From Notamacropus eugenii (taxonomy: Eukaryota > Chordata > Mammalia > Diprotodontia > Macropodidae), in the NCBI RefSeq assembly GCF_028372415.1, contig NC_092872.1, positions 549,379,205 through 549,443,204 of the forward strand: 64,000 nucleotides of DNA, given 5' to 3'. Every line of letters starts with the position of its first letter. Position 1 is the stretch's first letter. Position numbers and translations under genes: made by a program. The notes beneath the pieces were generated by a model. The model saw nothing but the letters and a program-made list of their open reading frames with translations. It was not told the origin of the DNA and did no database searches. Of this stretch, positions 53,401 through 63,749 are shown in pieces.

Positions 53401-54221
53401 CTCAGTGCCTCCAAATGATACCCACTCTACTTTCAGACAGTTCTAATTGTTAGAAACCTTTTAAAATTAAGTGTAATTTATGGGCAGGCAGGGGAGGGAG
53501 GTTGCCTCAATTTACTACCCTAAAAAACTCAACTTTCGTATTTTAAAAAACCATGTGACTTAAGGTAATAGTTGAAAAATAGTTATATTCATTAGGAAAT
53601 GTATACATTTTGCAGTGTGAATTAACAGCCCCATCATGGTTACCTGGATTCTCAATATCATGTTTTTATTATTTCTATTTCTGCTCTCCCCTGCATAGCT
53701 TACCCTTCCATAGCTTATTTCCTGAAGGGCTCAATTAGTAGCATTCCACTCATTTATTTGCTCTTTCCCTCAACATCTCAGAATCTGTCTCACATGTCAG
53801 GAGAGTAGAAATCTACAAGATCTATAGATACATTTTCAAGTTTTTGTATTAGGGAAGTGTTACATAAGAGTGAGCTCCTAAAAGTAGCAAACAAAATGTC
53901 CATGGTTTATAATACTCTGATAATTTGCTGTTCCTATTCAATGGTGGCCCAGGAAAACAGATAATGAAGCTTCTTAGAATTGTGTCTAAAATAAGAATAA
54001 AGAGGGTTTAAGTGAGGAACCAAGAGGCTTTCCTATAAATAAACTGCATGGACATGGTGACATCTACTTTACCTGCTGCTTAGCAGCCTATTTTCCTTCC
54101 TGCCAGATTCTCAGCAGTGCACTGTAGTGTCTGGGGCTCCTAAGCATGCCCCCTGAAGGATGGAAAAACATTTTGTCACTTTCACAAAGACATAACCTTA
54201 CCTGTATCCAGAAAACAGATT
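53401..54221. other. Unassigned
   Basis: Nothing recognised. Confidence 0.3.
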
Positions 54222-54328
54222 TTTTAAATGATACAATCTCAGGGTTGAAAGAGACCTCAGAGGTCATGTAGTTTAAACCATAACCGAACAAGGATCTTAT
54301 CTACAACATTCCCCAAAATAGACATCCA
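54222..54328 (-). mobile_element. CR1/L3 LINE fragment (part 1)
   Basis: gatacaatctcagggttgaa, then agagacctcagaggtcatgt: the antisense CR1 terminus; continues at about 54690. Confidence 0.6.
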
Positions 54329-54614
54329 TTTTTTATTTTTAAATAATATTTTCCCAGTTACATGTAAAAACAAACTTTAACTTTTTTTTTTTAGTTTTGA
54401 GTTCCAAATTCTATCCCTCCATCCCTCTTCTTCCCCTTCCCTGAGACAGTAAGCAATCTATGCAAGTTATGTACAATCATATAAAACATTTCTATATTTC
54501 CTGAAATAATTTTAAGATAAATTTATTTGGTCATTTGAAAGAGGAGAGCAAGCCAGAAAGAGAAGGTACTCCCTCTCCCCAAGTTCTAGAAAGTTTACAC
54601 TATGTAGGATTTTG
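54329..54614 (-). mobile_element. L1 3'-end insertion within CR1
   Basis: 54329-54510 is antisense L1 3' UTR (attttcccagttacatgtaa; gttttgagttccaaattcta; atgtacaatcatataaaaca). A gacatcca direct repeat at 54321-54328 and 54615-54622 may be the TSD but is short. The portion 54511-54614 is unassigned. Confidence 0.6.
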
Positions 54615-54689
54615 GACATCCAGGTTTTGATGAGAATTCTTTCATGGGAGGAATGTGGGGCCAAGGCTAAGGACTAGAGATTTCTACTG

Positions 54690-54890
54690 GAGATTGGTCA
54701 TATCGATTTGGACGGTTTTAATTGTTAAGAAGAGTTTTTCCTGACACTGAGCCAAAATCTGTCTCTCCACAACTTCTATCTGTTGTTCCTACTTCTAGAA
54801 GCCCCCTGGTAACCAATAGGATATCATGACATGTGTTGGATCCTCTAGCAGAATGTAAACACCTTTTTTTAGAAACCTCAAAACACCATA
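54690..54890 (-). mobile_element. CR1/L3 LINE fragment (part 2)
   Basis: gaagagtttttcctgacact, then gagccaaaatctgtctctcc and ctgttgttcctacttctaga continue the CR1 3' region. Confidence 0.65.
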
Positions 54891-55440
54891 TAAATATTAT
54901 TATTATCTCAATATTATAATCTCAATTTGTATGTTTCCTTCAACAATGTAGATTCAAACACATTCTCAACCAGGTCTTGTCTGTATCTTTCCACAACAAA
55001 ATGCAATTTGCAATTTTTAGAGAAGGAAACTGAGATTTGGATTGGGAGAGTGAGATGCCCAGGTCACACACCTTGCTGAACTAGCAAAGCCAGTATTCTA
55101 TCCCATGTCCCTTGGAGCCTATGGAGGGACAGATACACAAGGATTTGGGGTGCTCTAGGAAGTCTTCCCAGGCAAGGACCTGGAGCCTCTGAAAAATGAA
55201 GAAGTGGAGAGTAGTGGGGAGGAGAATTGAGTTAGATGAGATAAAATGAGAAAGGGACAAAAGATCATAGAATTTAGTGCTGGAAAGAACTTTGCAAATC
55301 AACTAGGTCAAATATCCCTCATTTTTACATAGGAAGAAACTGAGGACAAGAGAGAGAAAGTGACTTGTACTAAATGGCAGAGCCAAAACTCAAATCCATG
55401 TCTTCTGACTTCAGATCTGCTCCTATATCACACTCCACCT
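54891..55440 (-). mobile_element. Two CORE-SINE/MIR fragments
   Basis: 55015-55110 (gagaaggaaactgagatttg; gatgcccaggtcacacacct) and 55262-55440 (agtgctggaaagaactttgc; ggaagaaactgaggacaaga; cttctgacttcagatctgct), separated by unassigned sequence. Confidence 0.6.
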
Positions 55441-55984
55441 GTGATTCATTTCAACTTGTCCAGACCCATTTCAGAGAAAAGCATTCTGACTCCCCGGCTA
55501 ATCCTAAACAGTACAAGAAGCCTGAGAGCCCCACTGTTCCCACAGGGTTCTATCAGTCAATGCAGTTGGCTGCCTGCCTAACCTGAAGAACTGAGTGCAC
55601 AAGATGAAGAGTGATTGGTTGGAGTGCATCCACTTCCCATCTTTCCAGCCTGTCACTCTCTGCTTGAGCACCCCAGGCTAGTGAGGAGGATGAGGTATGA
55701 ATGCCAGGAAGGCTGTGGGCAGGAACAGGACTCATGTAACAAGCTGAGGCAATTCTCCGCCTGGATTGAGGGCACAAAGCTACCAAGAAATGCTATAGCA
55801 GGCAGAGGAAACCAAAGGGTTCCAGCTCGTAGTATATCTACTGTCCTTATTAGAAGGGAGGTTGGTAAGAAAGGTTTGAGAACAAACAACTAACTGTACT
55901 TCCTCCCTCCACCCCACTGCACTCCACCACCCAAAAAAAATGCACTTTGCAAAACCTTGATTAACAGGAACAAATCCTCAATTA
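55441..55984. other. Unassigned
   Basis: Nothing recognised; somewhat GC-richer than average, with no gene signal. Confidence 0.3.
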
Positions 55985-56400
55985 TACTGCTACTAACAAT
56001 TTCATATTTGCATAGTGGTTTACAATGAACAAACCTTTTTAGACACATTATCGTATTTGCTACCTAACAACCCCTTCAGATAGGAAGTTACCGGTATTAC
56101 GGTCTATATTTCACAGATGAGGAAAACTAGGGCTTAAAGGGTATTTTTGGCTTTGGTTTGGGTTTTCTTGTTTTTGGTCTGAGCATGTGATTTCTTTGGT
56201 GGGGGGAACACCTACTATGTAAACGCCTTTCCCTTCTACATATAAACAACTCATCTAGTCACATAAAGTATGAAAGTTTCCTGTAGCACTGACAAGATCA
56301 GTGACTTTGCCCATGACCACAGAGTTAGCATGTTCCAGAGATAGGATTTGAATCAGGTCTTGCTGGGCTCTGTGTCCATGCTGCCATGTTGTTTCTTAAG
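55985..56400 (-). mobile_element. Two CORE-SINE/MIR fragments
   Basis: 55985-56140 (tatttgcatagtggtttaca; atttcacagatgaggaaaac) and 56270-56400 (cagtgactttgcccatgacc; aggatttgaatcaggtcttg). Confidence 0.6.
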
Positions 56401-56519
56401 TCTTTATTATTTATAGCAAGCCAATATTAGTCCCTGAGGGAGAAGCAAAGTTGGTCAAATATACTCTCCTCCAGGTAATCTATGATCTATCTATACTGAC
56501 CTTCTTCCATACTATACTC

Positions 56520-56850
56520 TATACCACCACTCTCTTCTTTTTTACTAGCTTAACACCCCTACTTTGGAACACTCCCTCATCTCAACTCTGCCTCCTAGCT
56601 TCTCTGGCTTCCTTCAAGACTTAGCACAAATGCCACTTTCTATAAGAGGCATTTCTTGAGGTCCCCCATCCCACCTAGCATGCTTTGCCTCTAAGATTAC
56701 CTCCCACTGACATTGTATACGTCTTTCATGTAAGCAGTTATTTACATGTTGTTTCTTCCATTAGAATGTGAGTTCCTGAGATCAGTGACTCTTTTTGCTT
56801 TTCTTTGCATCTTCAGCTCTTAGCACAGTACTTGGTATATTATGAAGCTG
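56520..56850 (+). mobile_element. L2 C-terminal coding/3' UTR
   Basis: cttccttcaagacttagcac, then aatgccactttctataagag, ttagaatgtgagttcctgag and ctcttagcacagtacttggt: a well-preserved L2 3' end. Confidence 0.82.
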
Positions 56851-56851
56851 G

Positions 56852-57098
56852 TGGTTGTGGTTGTTCAGTTGTTTCAATTGTGTCCTACTCTTCATGACCC
56901 CATTTGGGATTCTTTTGACAAAAATACGTCATTGATTTGCCATTTCCTTTTCCAAATCATTTTATAGATGAGGAAACTGAAGTAATCAGGGGTAAATGAC
57001 TTGCCCACAGATACACAGTAAGTGTCTGAGTCTACGATTTGAACTCAGGTCTTTCTAACTTAGGTCTCCACACTCTAGCACCACCTACACCACATTGT
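56852..57098 (-). mobile_element. SINE with RTE/BovB-like 3' tail, copy 1
   Basis: Antisense tail ttgttcagttgtttcaattg, then cctactcttcatgaccccat and gatttgccatttccttttcc; head side gatgaggaaactgaagtaat to tagcaccacctacac. Confidence 0.8.
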
Positions 57099-57339
57099 TA
57101 TTTTCAACTGTTATTATTCAGTCATGTCTGACTCTTTGTGACTCCATAAATCATGCTGTCCATGGAGTTTTCTTGGCAAAGATACTGGAGTGGTTTGCCA
57201 TTTTCTTCTCCATTGGATTAAGACAAACAAGGTTAAGTGACTTACAGCTAGTGAATGTCTGAGATGGGATTTGAACTCAGGTCTTCCTGACTCTGGCTAG
57301 GCCCAGTGCTCCATTCACTGAGCCACCTAGCTGCCTCCC
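57099..57339 (-). mobile_element. SINE with RTE/BovB-like 3' tail, copy 2
   Basis: Follows copy 1 directly and in the same orientation: ttcagtcatgtctgactctt, then ccatggagttttcttggcaa, agatactggagtggtttgcc and the full head to ccacctagctgcctcc. Confidence 0.85.
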
Positions 57340-57495
57340 AGAACTTTTGACTCTAACTTTCAACACCCTTTTCTTTCCCTAACTTTCCAATATCTAATAT
57401 ATACACAATTTACTTTATATGTTTTTCAGAAACATATACCCACAGAAAGCAGCTTACAGGGGATGTACAGCAGTTTGCAAATATTCAACCAAATC

Positions 57496-57690
57496 TTCAC
57501 CTTTTAGGGGAGGTAGCATGGTATTGGGGAAATATCAGTGAAGTGAGAATGAGGAGACTTGGAATCTAGTCCAGACTCTTAAGATAACTTTGCTGCATGA
57601 CTCCTTAGACAATCAAGTTACCTCGTAGGGAAGGAGTATCTTCTTTTGTGAAATGAAGGATTTGCACTAAATGATCTCTAAAAATTTTTT
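57496..57690 (+). mobile_element. CORE-SINE with CR1-like tail
   Basis: aggtagcatggtattgggga, then gagacttggaatctagtcca and aggatttgcactaaatgatc. Confidence 0.7.
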
Positions 57691-57794
57691 TAAATTTCTC
57701 CAAAAATTTAAAATTTGTTAAAATTTTTAAAATTCTGTACTCTAAGCATGCTTTCCACCCCCCACCCTCACCCCCCATCGGATTTCCTAGAACA

Positions 57795-57973
57795 TCTAGT
57801 CTGATCTCTCTCTATCCCCTTCACTCTCTAGTTTGTCTATGTGTAGCTGTATACACATTGTATCTCCTTAGGGACAGGGACTGCTTCATTTCTGTCTTTG
57901 TATCCCCCATGACTAACAGTGCCAAGCACACTGCAGGTTAATCAATGTTGGTTGAATGGAACAGGAAGAGGAA
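57795..57973 (+). mobile_element. L2 3' UTR
   Basis: ttagggacagggactgcttc, then tctgtctttgtatcccccat and gttaatcaatgttggttgaa. Confidence 0.75.
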
Positions 57974-58371
57974 AGGAACAAGCATTTTTTTTTTTTTATT
58001 TTGTAATGTTTAACAATCACTGCCATACAATTGCGATTTTATCCCTCCCCACCTACTCCCCACTACCCCCCTCCCTCCCCACGACTGCATACAATTCTGT
58101 ATAGATTCTACATATACTTTCCTATTGAGTATATTTTCACTATAGTCATGCTATGTAGTCAGACTAAGATAAATGAAAGAAATCGTATAACAAATCAGAA
58201 CATGACACACAAACACATACACATATACAAACATGATCTGCTACAATATGTGAGTGACTTCCATATTTCTCTCTCTGAGTGTGGCAGGCATTTTGCCTTG
58301 AGATCCTCCATTGGGATTTTTTTTTTTTTTTTTTTGGTAAGAAGTTCTTGTGTTATTACAAAAATCTAAGT

Positions 58372-59601
58372 CTACCAGAAAAAACTCTCACACACTGTGG
58401 TTGTTGCTGTGCATAAAGTTCTCCTGGTTCTGCTCCTTTCACTCAGCATCAGGTCATATAAGTCCTTCCAGGCCTCTCTGAAGTCTTCTTGTTCATCATT
58501 TCTTATGGCACAATAGTACTCCATTACATTCATATACCATAATTTATTCAGCCATTCCCCAATTGATGGACATCCCCTTGACTTCCAGTTTTTGGCAACT
58601 ACATAGAGTGCTGCTATAAATATTTTTGTACATGTGGGACCCTTTCCCATTTTTATGATCTCTTGGGGATATAGTCCTAGTAGCGATATTGCTGGGTCAA
58701 AGGGTATGCACATTTTTGTAGCCCTTTGGGCATAGTTCCAAATTGCTCTCCAGAATGGTTGGATGCGCTCGCAGCTCCACCAACAATGAATTAGTGTTCC
58801 AACTTTCCCACATCCTCTCCAGCATTTATCATTTTCTTGTTCTGTCATGTTTGCCAATCTTATAGGTGTGATGTGGTACCTCAGAGTTGTTTTGATTTGC
58901 ATCTCTCTAACCAATAGTGATTTAGAGCATTTTTTCATATGATTATAGATAGCTTTAATTTCTTCTTCTGAAAATTGCCTGTTCATATCCTTTGACCCTT
59001 TATCAATTGGGGAATGACTTGTATGATTATACATTTGGATCAGTTCTCTATATATTCTAGAAATGAGGCCTTTATCCCCGAGCTTAGCTGTAAAAATTCT
59101 TTCCCAATTTACTACATCCCTCCGGATTTTGGTTGCATTGGGTTTGGTTGTGCAAAAACTTCTCAGTTTAATGTAATCAAAGTTATCCATTTTGCATTTC
59201 ATAATGCATTCTATCTCTCCTTTAGTAAAGAATTCTTCCCTTCTCCATAGATCTGATAAATACACTATTCCTTGCTTCTCCAGTTTATTCATGGTATCAA
59301 TCTTTATACCTAAATCATGTACCCATTTGGACTTTATTCTTGTGTACGGTGTCAGGTATGGGTCTATGCCTAATTTCCGCCACACTGTTATCCAGTTTTC
59401 CCAGCAATTTTTGTCAAACAATGAGTTCTTATCCCAGAAGCTGGGGTCCTTGGGTTTATCAAACAGAAGGTTGCTGTATTCCTTGCCTACTGCATCTTGA
59501 GTGCCAAGTCTATTCCACTTGTTTACCTCTCTGTTTCTTAGCCAATACCAAGTGGTTTTGATAATTGCTGCTTTATAGTACAGTTTGAGGTCTGGTACCA
59601 C
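58372..59601 (-). pseudogene. L1 ORF2 C-terminal segment, 409 codons
   Basis: Continues the RT frame after the frameshift; the first methionine is internal to ORF2. [19 protein letters not shown] follows the thumb. The cysteine-rich motif reads CWRGC...H...C: C260, C264, H272 and C277 of this segment fit CX3CX7HX4C, the L1 ORF2 C-terminal signature needed for retrotransposition. The conserved CTKIFIAALYVVAKNWKS and MEYYCAIRND blocks lead to the natural stop. With the frameshift, no single polypeptide spans RT and this region. Confidence 0.9.
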
Positions 59602-61399
59602 TAGGCCTCCTTCCCAAATTTCTTTTCATTAGTCCCTTTGATATTCTGGACCTTTTGTTTTTCCAAATGAATTTTGATATTATTTTGTCCAGCTCTAGAA
59701 AGTAATTGTCTGATAGTTTAATTGGTATGGCACTAAATAAGTATATTAATTTGGGTAGAATTGTCATTTTTATTATATTAGCACGGCCTACCCATGAGCA
59801 ACTAATGTTTTTCCACTTACTTAAATCTGACTTTATTTGTGCAAAAAGTGTCTTGTAATTGTGTTCATATAATCCCTGGGTTTGTTTTGGCAGGTAGACT
59901 CCTAAGTATTTTATACTGTCTACCCTAAGTTTAAATGGGATTTCTCTTTCTATCTCTTGCTGTTGGACTTTGTTGCTAATATATAGGAATGCAGAAGATT
60001 TGTGTGGGTTTATTTTGTACCCTGCAACTTTGCCAAAGTTGTTTATTAATTCTAGTAATTTTTTACTTGAATCTCTGGGATTCTCTAGGTAAATCATCAT
60101 ATCATCTGCAAAGAGTGATAACTTAGTTTCTTCTTTGGCTATTTTAATTCCTTGGATATCTTTATCTTGTCTAATTGCTACAGCTAACATTTCTAGTACC
60201 ATATTAAATAATAGTGGTGATAATGGACAACCTTGTTTCACCCCTGATCTCATTGGGAATGCATCTAGCTTATCCCCATTGCATATAATGCTTGCTGAAG
60301 GTTTTAGATAGATACTGCTTATTATTTTATGGAAAGTTCCCTTTATTCCTACGATCTCCAATGTTTTTAGTAGGAATAGATGTTGTATTTTGTCAAAAGC
60401 TTTTTCTGCATCTATTGAGATAATCATGTGGTTTTTGTTAGCTTTGTTGTTGATGTGATCGATAATGCTAATAGTTTTCCTAATATTGAACCAGCCCTGT
60501 AGTCCTGGTATGAATCCTACCTGATCATAATGTATTAATCTCGTGATAAGATGCTGTATTCGTTTTGCTAGAATCTTATTTAAAATTTTTGCATCTATAT
60601 TCATTAGGGAAATTGGTCTATAATTTTCTTTCTCTGTTTTGTCTCTTCCTGGTTTGGGTATCAAAACCATATTTGTATCATAGAAAGAATTTGGGAAGAC
60701 TCCTTCTTCTCCAATTTTCAAGAATAGTGTATGTAGTATTGGAATTAACTGTTCTTTAAATGTTTGATAGAATTCACCTGTGAATCCATCTGGCCCTGGA
60801 GATTTTTTCCTAGGGAGTTCATTGATGGCTTGTTCAATTTCTTTTTCTGAGATGGGGTTGTTTAAGTATTCAACTTCCTCTTCTGTTAATCTGGGCAATT
60901 TGTATTTTTTAAAATATTCATCCATCTCGTTTAGATTATCGAATTTGTGGGCATAAAGTTGGGCAAAGTAGTTTCTAATTATTGTTTTAATTTCCTCCTC
61001 ATTGGAGGTGAGTTCACCCCTTTCATTTTTAATATTAGTAATTTGGTTTTCTTCTTTCTTTTTTTTAATCAGATTGACCAAAGGTTTATCAATTTTATTA
61101 GTTTTTTCATAAAACCAACTATTGGTTTTATTTATTAATTCAATAGTTTTCTTAATTTCAATTTTATTAATCTCTCCTTTGGTTTTCAGTATTTCTAATT
61201 TGGTATTTACTTGGGGATTTTCAATTTGTTCTTTTTCTAGCTTTTCCAACTGCAAGCCTAAGTCATTGATCTCCTCTTTCTCAATTTTATTTATGTAAGC
61301 ATTCAGAGATATAAACCTTCCCCTAATAACTGCTTTTGCAGTATCCCATAAGTTTTGGTATGTTGTCTCACTATTGTCATTCTCTCGAGGAACAAGCAT
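59573..61399 (-). pseudogene. L1 ORF2 reverse transcriptase segment, 608 codons
   Basis: ORF2 supplies the endonuclease and reverse transcriptase for target-primed reverse transcription. This frame starts at an ATG contributed by the host TSD (61399), so that start is accidental. The first L1 residues are around [15 protein letters not shown]. Visible domains: the Z/linker region to about residue 190; fingers with [11 protein letters not shown] (201-211) and [19 protein letters not shown] (260-278); palm with first catalytic Asp in [11 protein letters not shown] (D330); [14 protein letters not shown] (392-405); the FADD box (430-433); then thumb. All key RT residues are present. The frame is lost near 59600-59620, where the bases after NLG no longer keep the VVPDLKLYY frame. 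Confidence 0.9.
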
Positions 61400-61470
61400 T
61401 TTTTAAAATGCCTACTATATGCCAGGCACTGTGCTAAGTGCTTTACAAATATTATCTCATTTGATTGGAT
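61388..61470 (-). mobile_element. L2 3'-end fragment (L1 target)
   Basis: cctactatatgccaggcact, then gtgctaagtgctttacaaat. Confidence 0.75.
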
Positions 61471-61620
61471 GCTAAGGTCCCGTCTAGCTCTAACGTTCTA
61501 TATTCTCTGTCCTAAGGAGCTTTCCAACTGTAAAAGTTCTTTGTTCTAAGAATTCTTCCTGCTCTTTACATACTTAAGACTGTGATTCTACTATTCTAAT
61601 GTTCTATAACTTTAAAATTC
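61471..61620 (+). repeat. Tandem CR1/SINE-tail-like units
   Basis: Degenerate units such as ctaaggtcccgtctagctct and ctaaggagctttccaactgt, each followed by a gttcta or gttct block, at roughly 35-40 bp spacing, as at 29485-29620. Confidence 0.5.
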
Positions 61621-62329
61621 AACCATTTTGTGACTATTTCCTACCATTCCAAAAAGCAATGAGTGTCCCTTTGGCTGCTAAAACTTCCTGAATTCAAGGA
61701 ACCACACTGGCATTCACCAAAAGAGCAGGCTAGGAGTACTGAGAAACGCCTCAAAAGAGATGCTGAGTTTCTGGCAAAAGCTTAGAGGAGGTGAGCTACC
61801 TTGGTGAAAGGCTGTGATTCATCACCCTAGGAATGGAGGCAGAGATAGTGAATTCCCCCCTCCCATCTCCCCCAAGCAGCTGCACATTTGTTACCCACCC
61901 CCCACCTTCCAGCTAGCTGTCCCTGTGAACAGTCAGTAGCAGCAGTGGGAGGAGAGGGAGCAGGACATTCTTTTGCTCACCCCCAGCCCACACCTACCTC
62001 CAGTGGTCTGTATCTGCTTTCCATTAGCCCATTTCAAACCAGACTCCTGCAGCTCAGCCTGAGGGAACGGGGGTGGAGGTGGGGGGGTAAAACGTGCTCA
62101 GACAGAGGGCAGCAGCTGGCAGATTCAAAGAAATGCAGAGAACAACAGGGAGGCATTACCCATTTCCGGATACTGCTTTGCTGGGAGGGGCTGTTTTCCA
62201 TATCTTGCTTCCAGGACCTCTCCAGCACAGCAAGGCCTTCTCCAGGCAGGTACAGGCCAACATTACCTATAGGTAGAACTGGTGACTGCTTCTAAGCTCA
62301 TGGTACTAGAGGGTTGGAAACAAACTATA
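61621..62329. other. Unique GC-richer stretch without repeats
   Basis: The largest stretch in this part free of recognisable repeats, with CCC-rich sequence at 61850-62090. A 135-codon sense frame (61888-62295) has no similarity I recognise and a proline/serine-rich composition consistent with chance. It could be regulatory or exonic; the sequence alone does not decide. Confidence 0.3.
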
Positions 62330-62530
62330 AGAAATCATAGGGTCATAGGTTTAGAGTTGTAGAGGTTATCTAGTCTAACCCTTTCATTTTGCAGATGAGG
62401 AAACTGAGGCCCAGAGAGCTCAAATGACTTGCTATGGATCCTGCAGATAGTAAGCGCCAGAATTGGGATTTGAACCCAGGTTCCCTGACTCCAAACACAG
62501 TGCTCTTTCTTCTGCTTTATTCTACCATCA
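62330..62530 (-). mobile_element. CORE-SINE/MIR element, near full length
   Basis: tcattttgcagatgaggaaa, then ctgaggcccagagagctcaa and gggatttgaacccaggttcc. Confidence 0.8.
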
Positions 62531-62649
62531 TGTAATTGCAGGGGGTCCAGTAAATCACCAGTGCCCCATAAAATCCTCTCTTGACCCCTAGCTAGCACCT
62601 GAAATTTTAATGTTAGAGAGCTTGCTACACCTGCTCTGATCCCTACTAA

Positions 62650-62905
62650 GAATACCTGGATGGCATATTGAAGAAATTAAAAAATTCGAGTTAGGAAAGC
62701 CTAAATTCACATCCTATCTCACTTACTAGCTATGTGACCTTGGGTAAGTCATTTAATCTCTGCCTCACTTTTCTCATCTTTAAAATAGGTGTTTAAGAAC
62801 ACCTACCTCCCATGACTATTGTGAAGATAAAATGAGATAACATATTGTGAAGCACTTTTGCAAACCACAAAGTGCTATATAAATGCTAGCTATTATTATT
62901 AGTGT
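62650..62905 (+). mobile_element. CORE-SINE/MIR element, near full length
   Basis: ttactagctatgtgaccttg, then ggtaagtcatttaatctctg, gtgaagataaaatgagataa and the aaagtgctatataaatgcta tail. Confidence 0.85.
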
Positions 62906-62924
62906 GGCATCTTTTTTTTCCAAG

Positions 62925-63600
62925 TAAGAAGAATATATTTTCTTTCTTTTCTACCTCTCTTCCCCTCTCACCCCACCCCAGACCTGGAAGAAGGGGAAAA
63001 AAAAACTTGCAAAAAAGATGAAGTCAAGCAAAACAAATCCCCACACATTGGGCATGTCCAGAAATGTGTGTCTCATTCAACACATTAGTCCAACACTTCT
63101 CTCTCAGGAGATGGGCAGCACCACCGGTCCTCCAGAATTATGGTGAGTTATTGCACTGATGAGAATTCTTAAGACTTTAAAAGTTGTGTTTTTATTGGTT
63201 TTTTTACAGTGTTGTTGTTGTTATATATAAATTGTTCTCCCCATTCTACTTACTTCACTCTCAGTTCATACAAGCCTTCCCAGGTTTCTCCAAAACTGAC
63301 CATTTCATCATTTTTTAAATAATATTTTATTTTTCCCCAATTACATGTTTAAACATTTTTAACAGTAGCTTTTGTTTTAAGTTTTGAGTTCTAAACTCTA
63401 TTCTTCCCTCCCTTCTTCCCCCTCCCTAAGACAGTATGCAATCTGATATAGGTTATAGGTGTATAATCATGTAAAACATTTCCATATTAGTCATTTTGTG
63501 TATCATTTCTTACAGCACAATGGTATTCTATTACATTTCTACACCATCCTTGGTTCAGCCTCTCCCCATTGATATTGTACTGTCTGTTTAAGGATTTCTT
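62925..63600 (-). mobile_element. Old L1 3' end (ORF2 C-terminus and 3' UTR), interrupted
   Basis: Antisense 3' UTR with tctctctcaggagatgggca, gatgagaattcttaagactt and tatataaattgttctcccca, then ttcatacaagccttcccagg. After an interruption at about 63314-63501 it resumes as tatcatttcttacagcacaa and tattctattacatttctaca. Confidence 0.75.
63314..63501 (-). mobile_element. Younger L1 3'-end insertion nested in older L1
   Basis: A second L1 3' terminus (ttttccccaattacatgttt; gttttgagttctaaactcta; ataggtgtataatcatgtaa) interrupts the older one. A short atcattt repeat (63307-63313 and 63502-63508) may be its TSD. Confidence 0.65.
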
Positions 63601-63609
63601 TTTTTCATT

Positions 63610-63749
63610 ATAAGCTTACATGAGGAGAAGTGAGGCTGGTGACCTGCACAGCCCTCACTCAAAACAAAGTCAAGTGCAAGTCATGTCATCATTTCTCTGA
63701 TGGCATGGTCTTCTTTGGCAATGAAGGATGAACACAATAAGCTTACATG
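63610..63749 (+). mobile_element. 5'-truncated SINE with RTE-like tail, 13-bp TSD
   Basis: The insert is 63623-63736, flanked by ataagcttacatg at 63610-63622 and 63737-63749. It contains gtgaggctggtgacctgcac, caagtcatgtcatcatttct and the tail tctttggcaatgaaggatga, then acaca. Same family as the antisense SINE at 30123-30436. Confidence 0.85.

Larger units (their letters stand above)
57974..61404 (-). mobile_element. 5'-truncated L1 with near-complete RT and C-terminal ORF2, 17-bp TSD
   Basis: The insert is 57991-61387, flanked by aggaacaagcatttttt at 57974-57990 and 61388-61404. Antisense order: ORF2 from just after the endonuclease domain to its stop at 58372, a 3' UTR of about 380 bp with an internal A run (t run 58319-58337 on this strand) and a terminal poly(A) (57985-57997 on this strand). 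ORF1, the 5' UTR and the ORF2 endonuclease are missing through ordinary 5' truncation. The single frameshift and clean TSD mark it as comparatively young. The target was a pair of head-to-head L2 3' ends. Confidence 0.92.

Noticed and set aside
61888..62295. 135-codon sense frame in the GC-richer stretch
   Set aside because: Composition-driven, no domain recognised, overlapping frames on both strands are also open.
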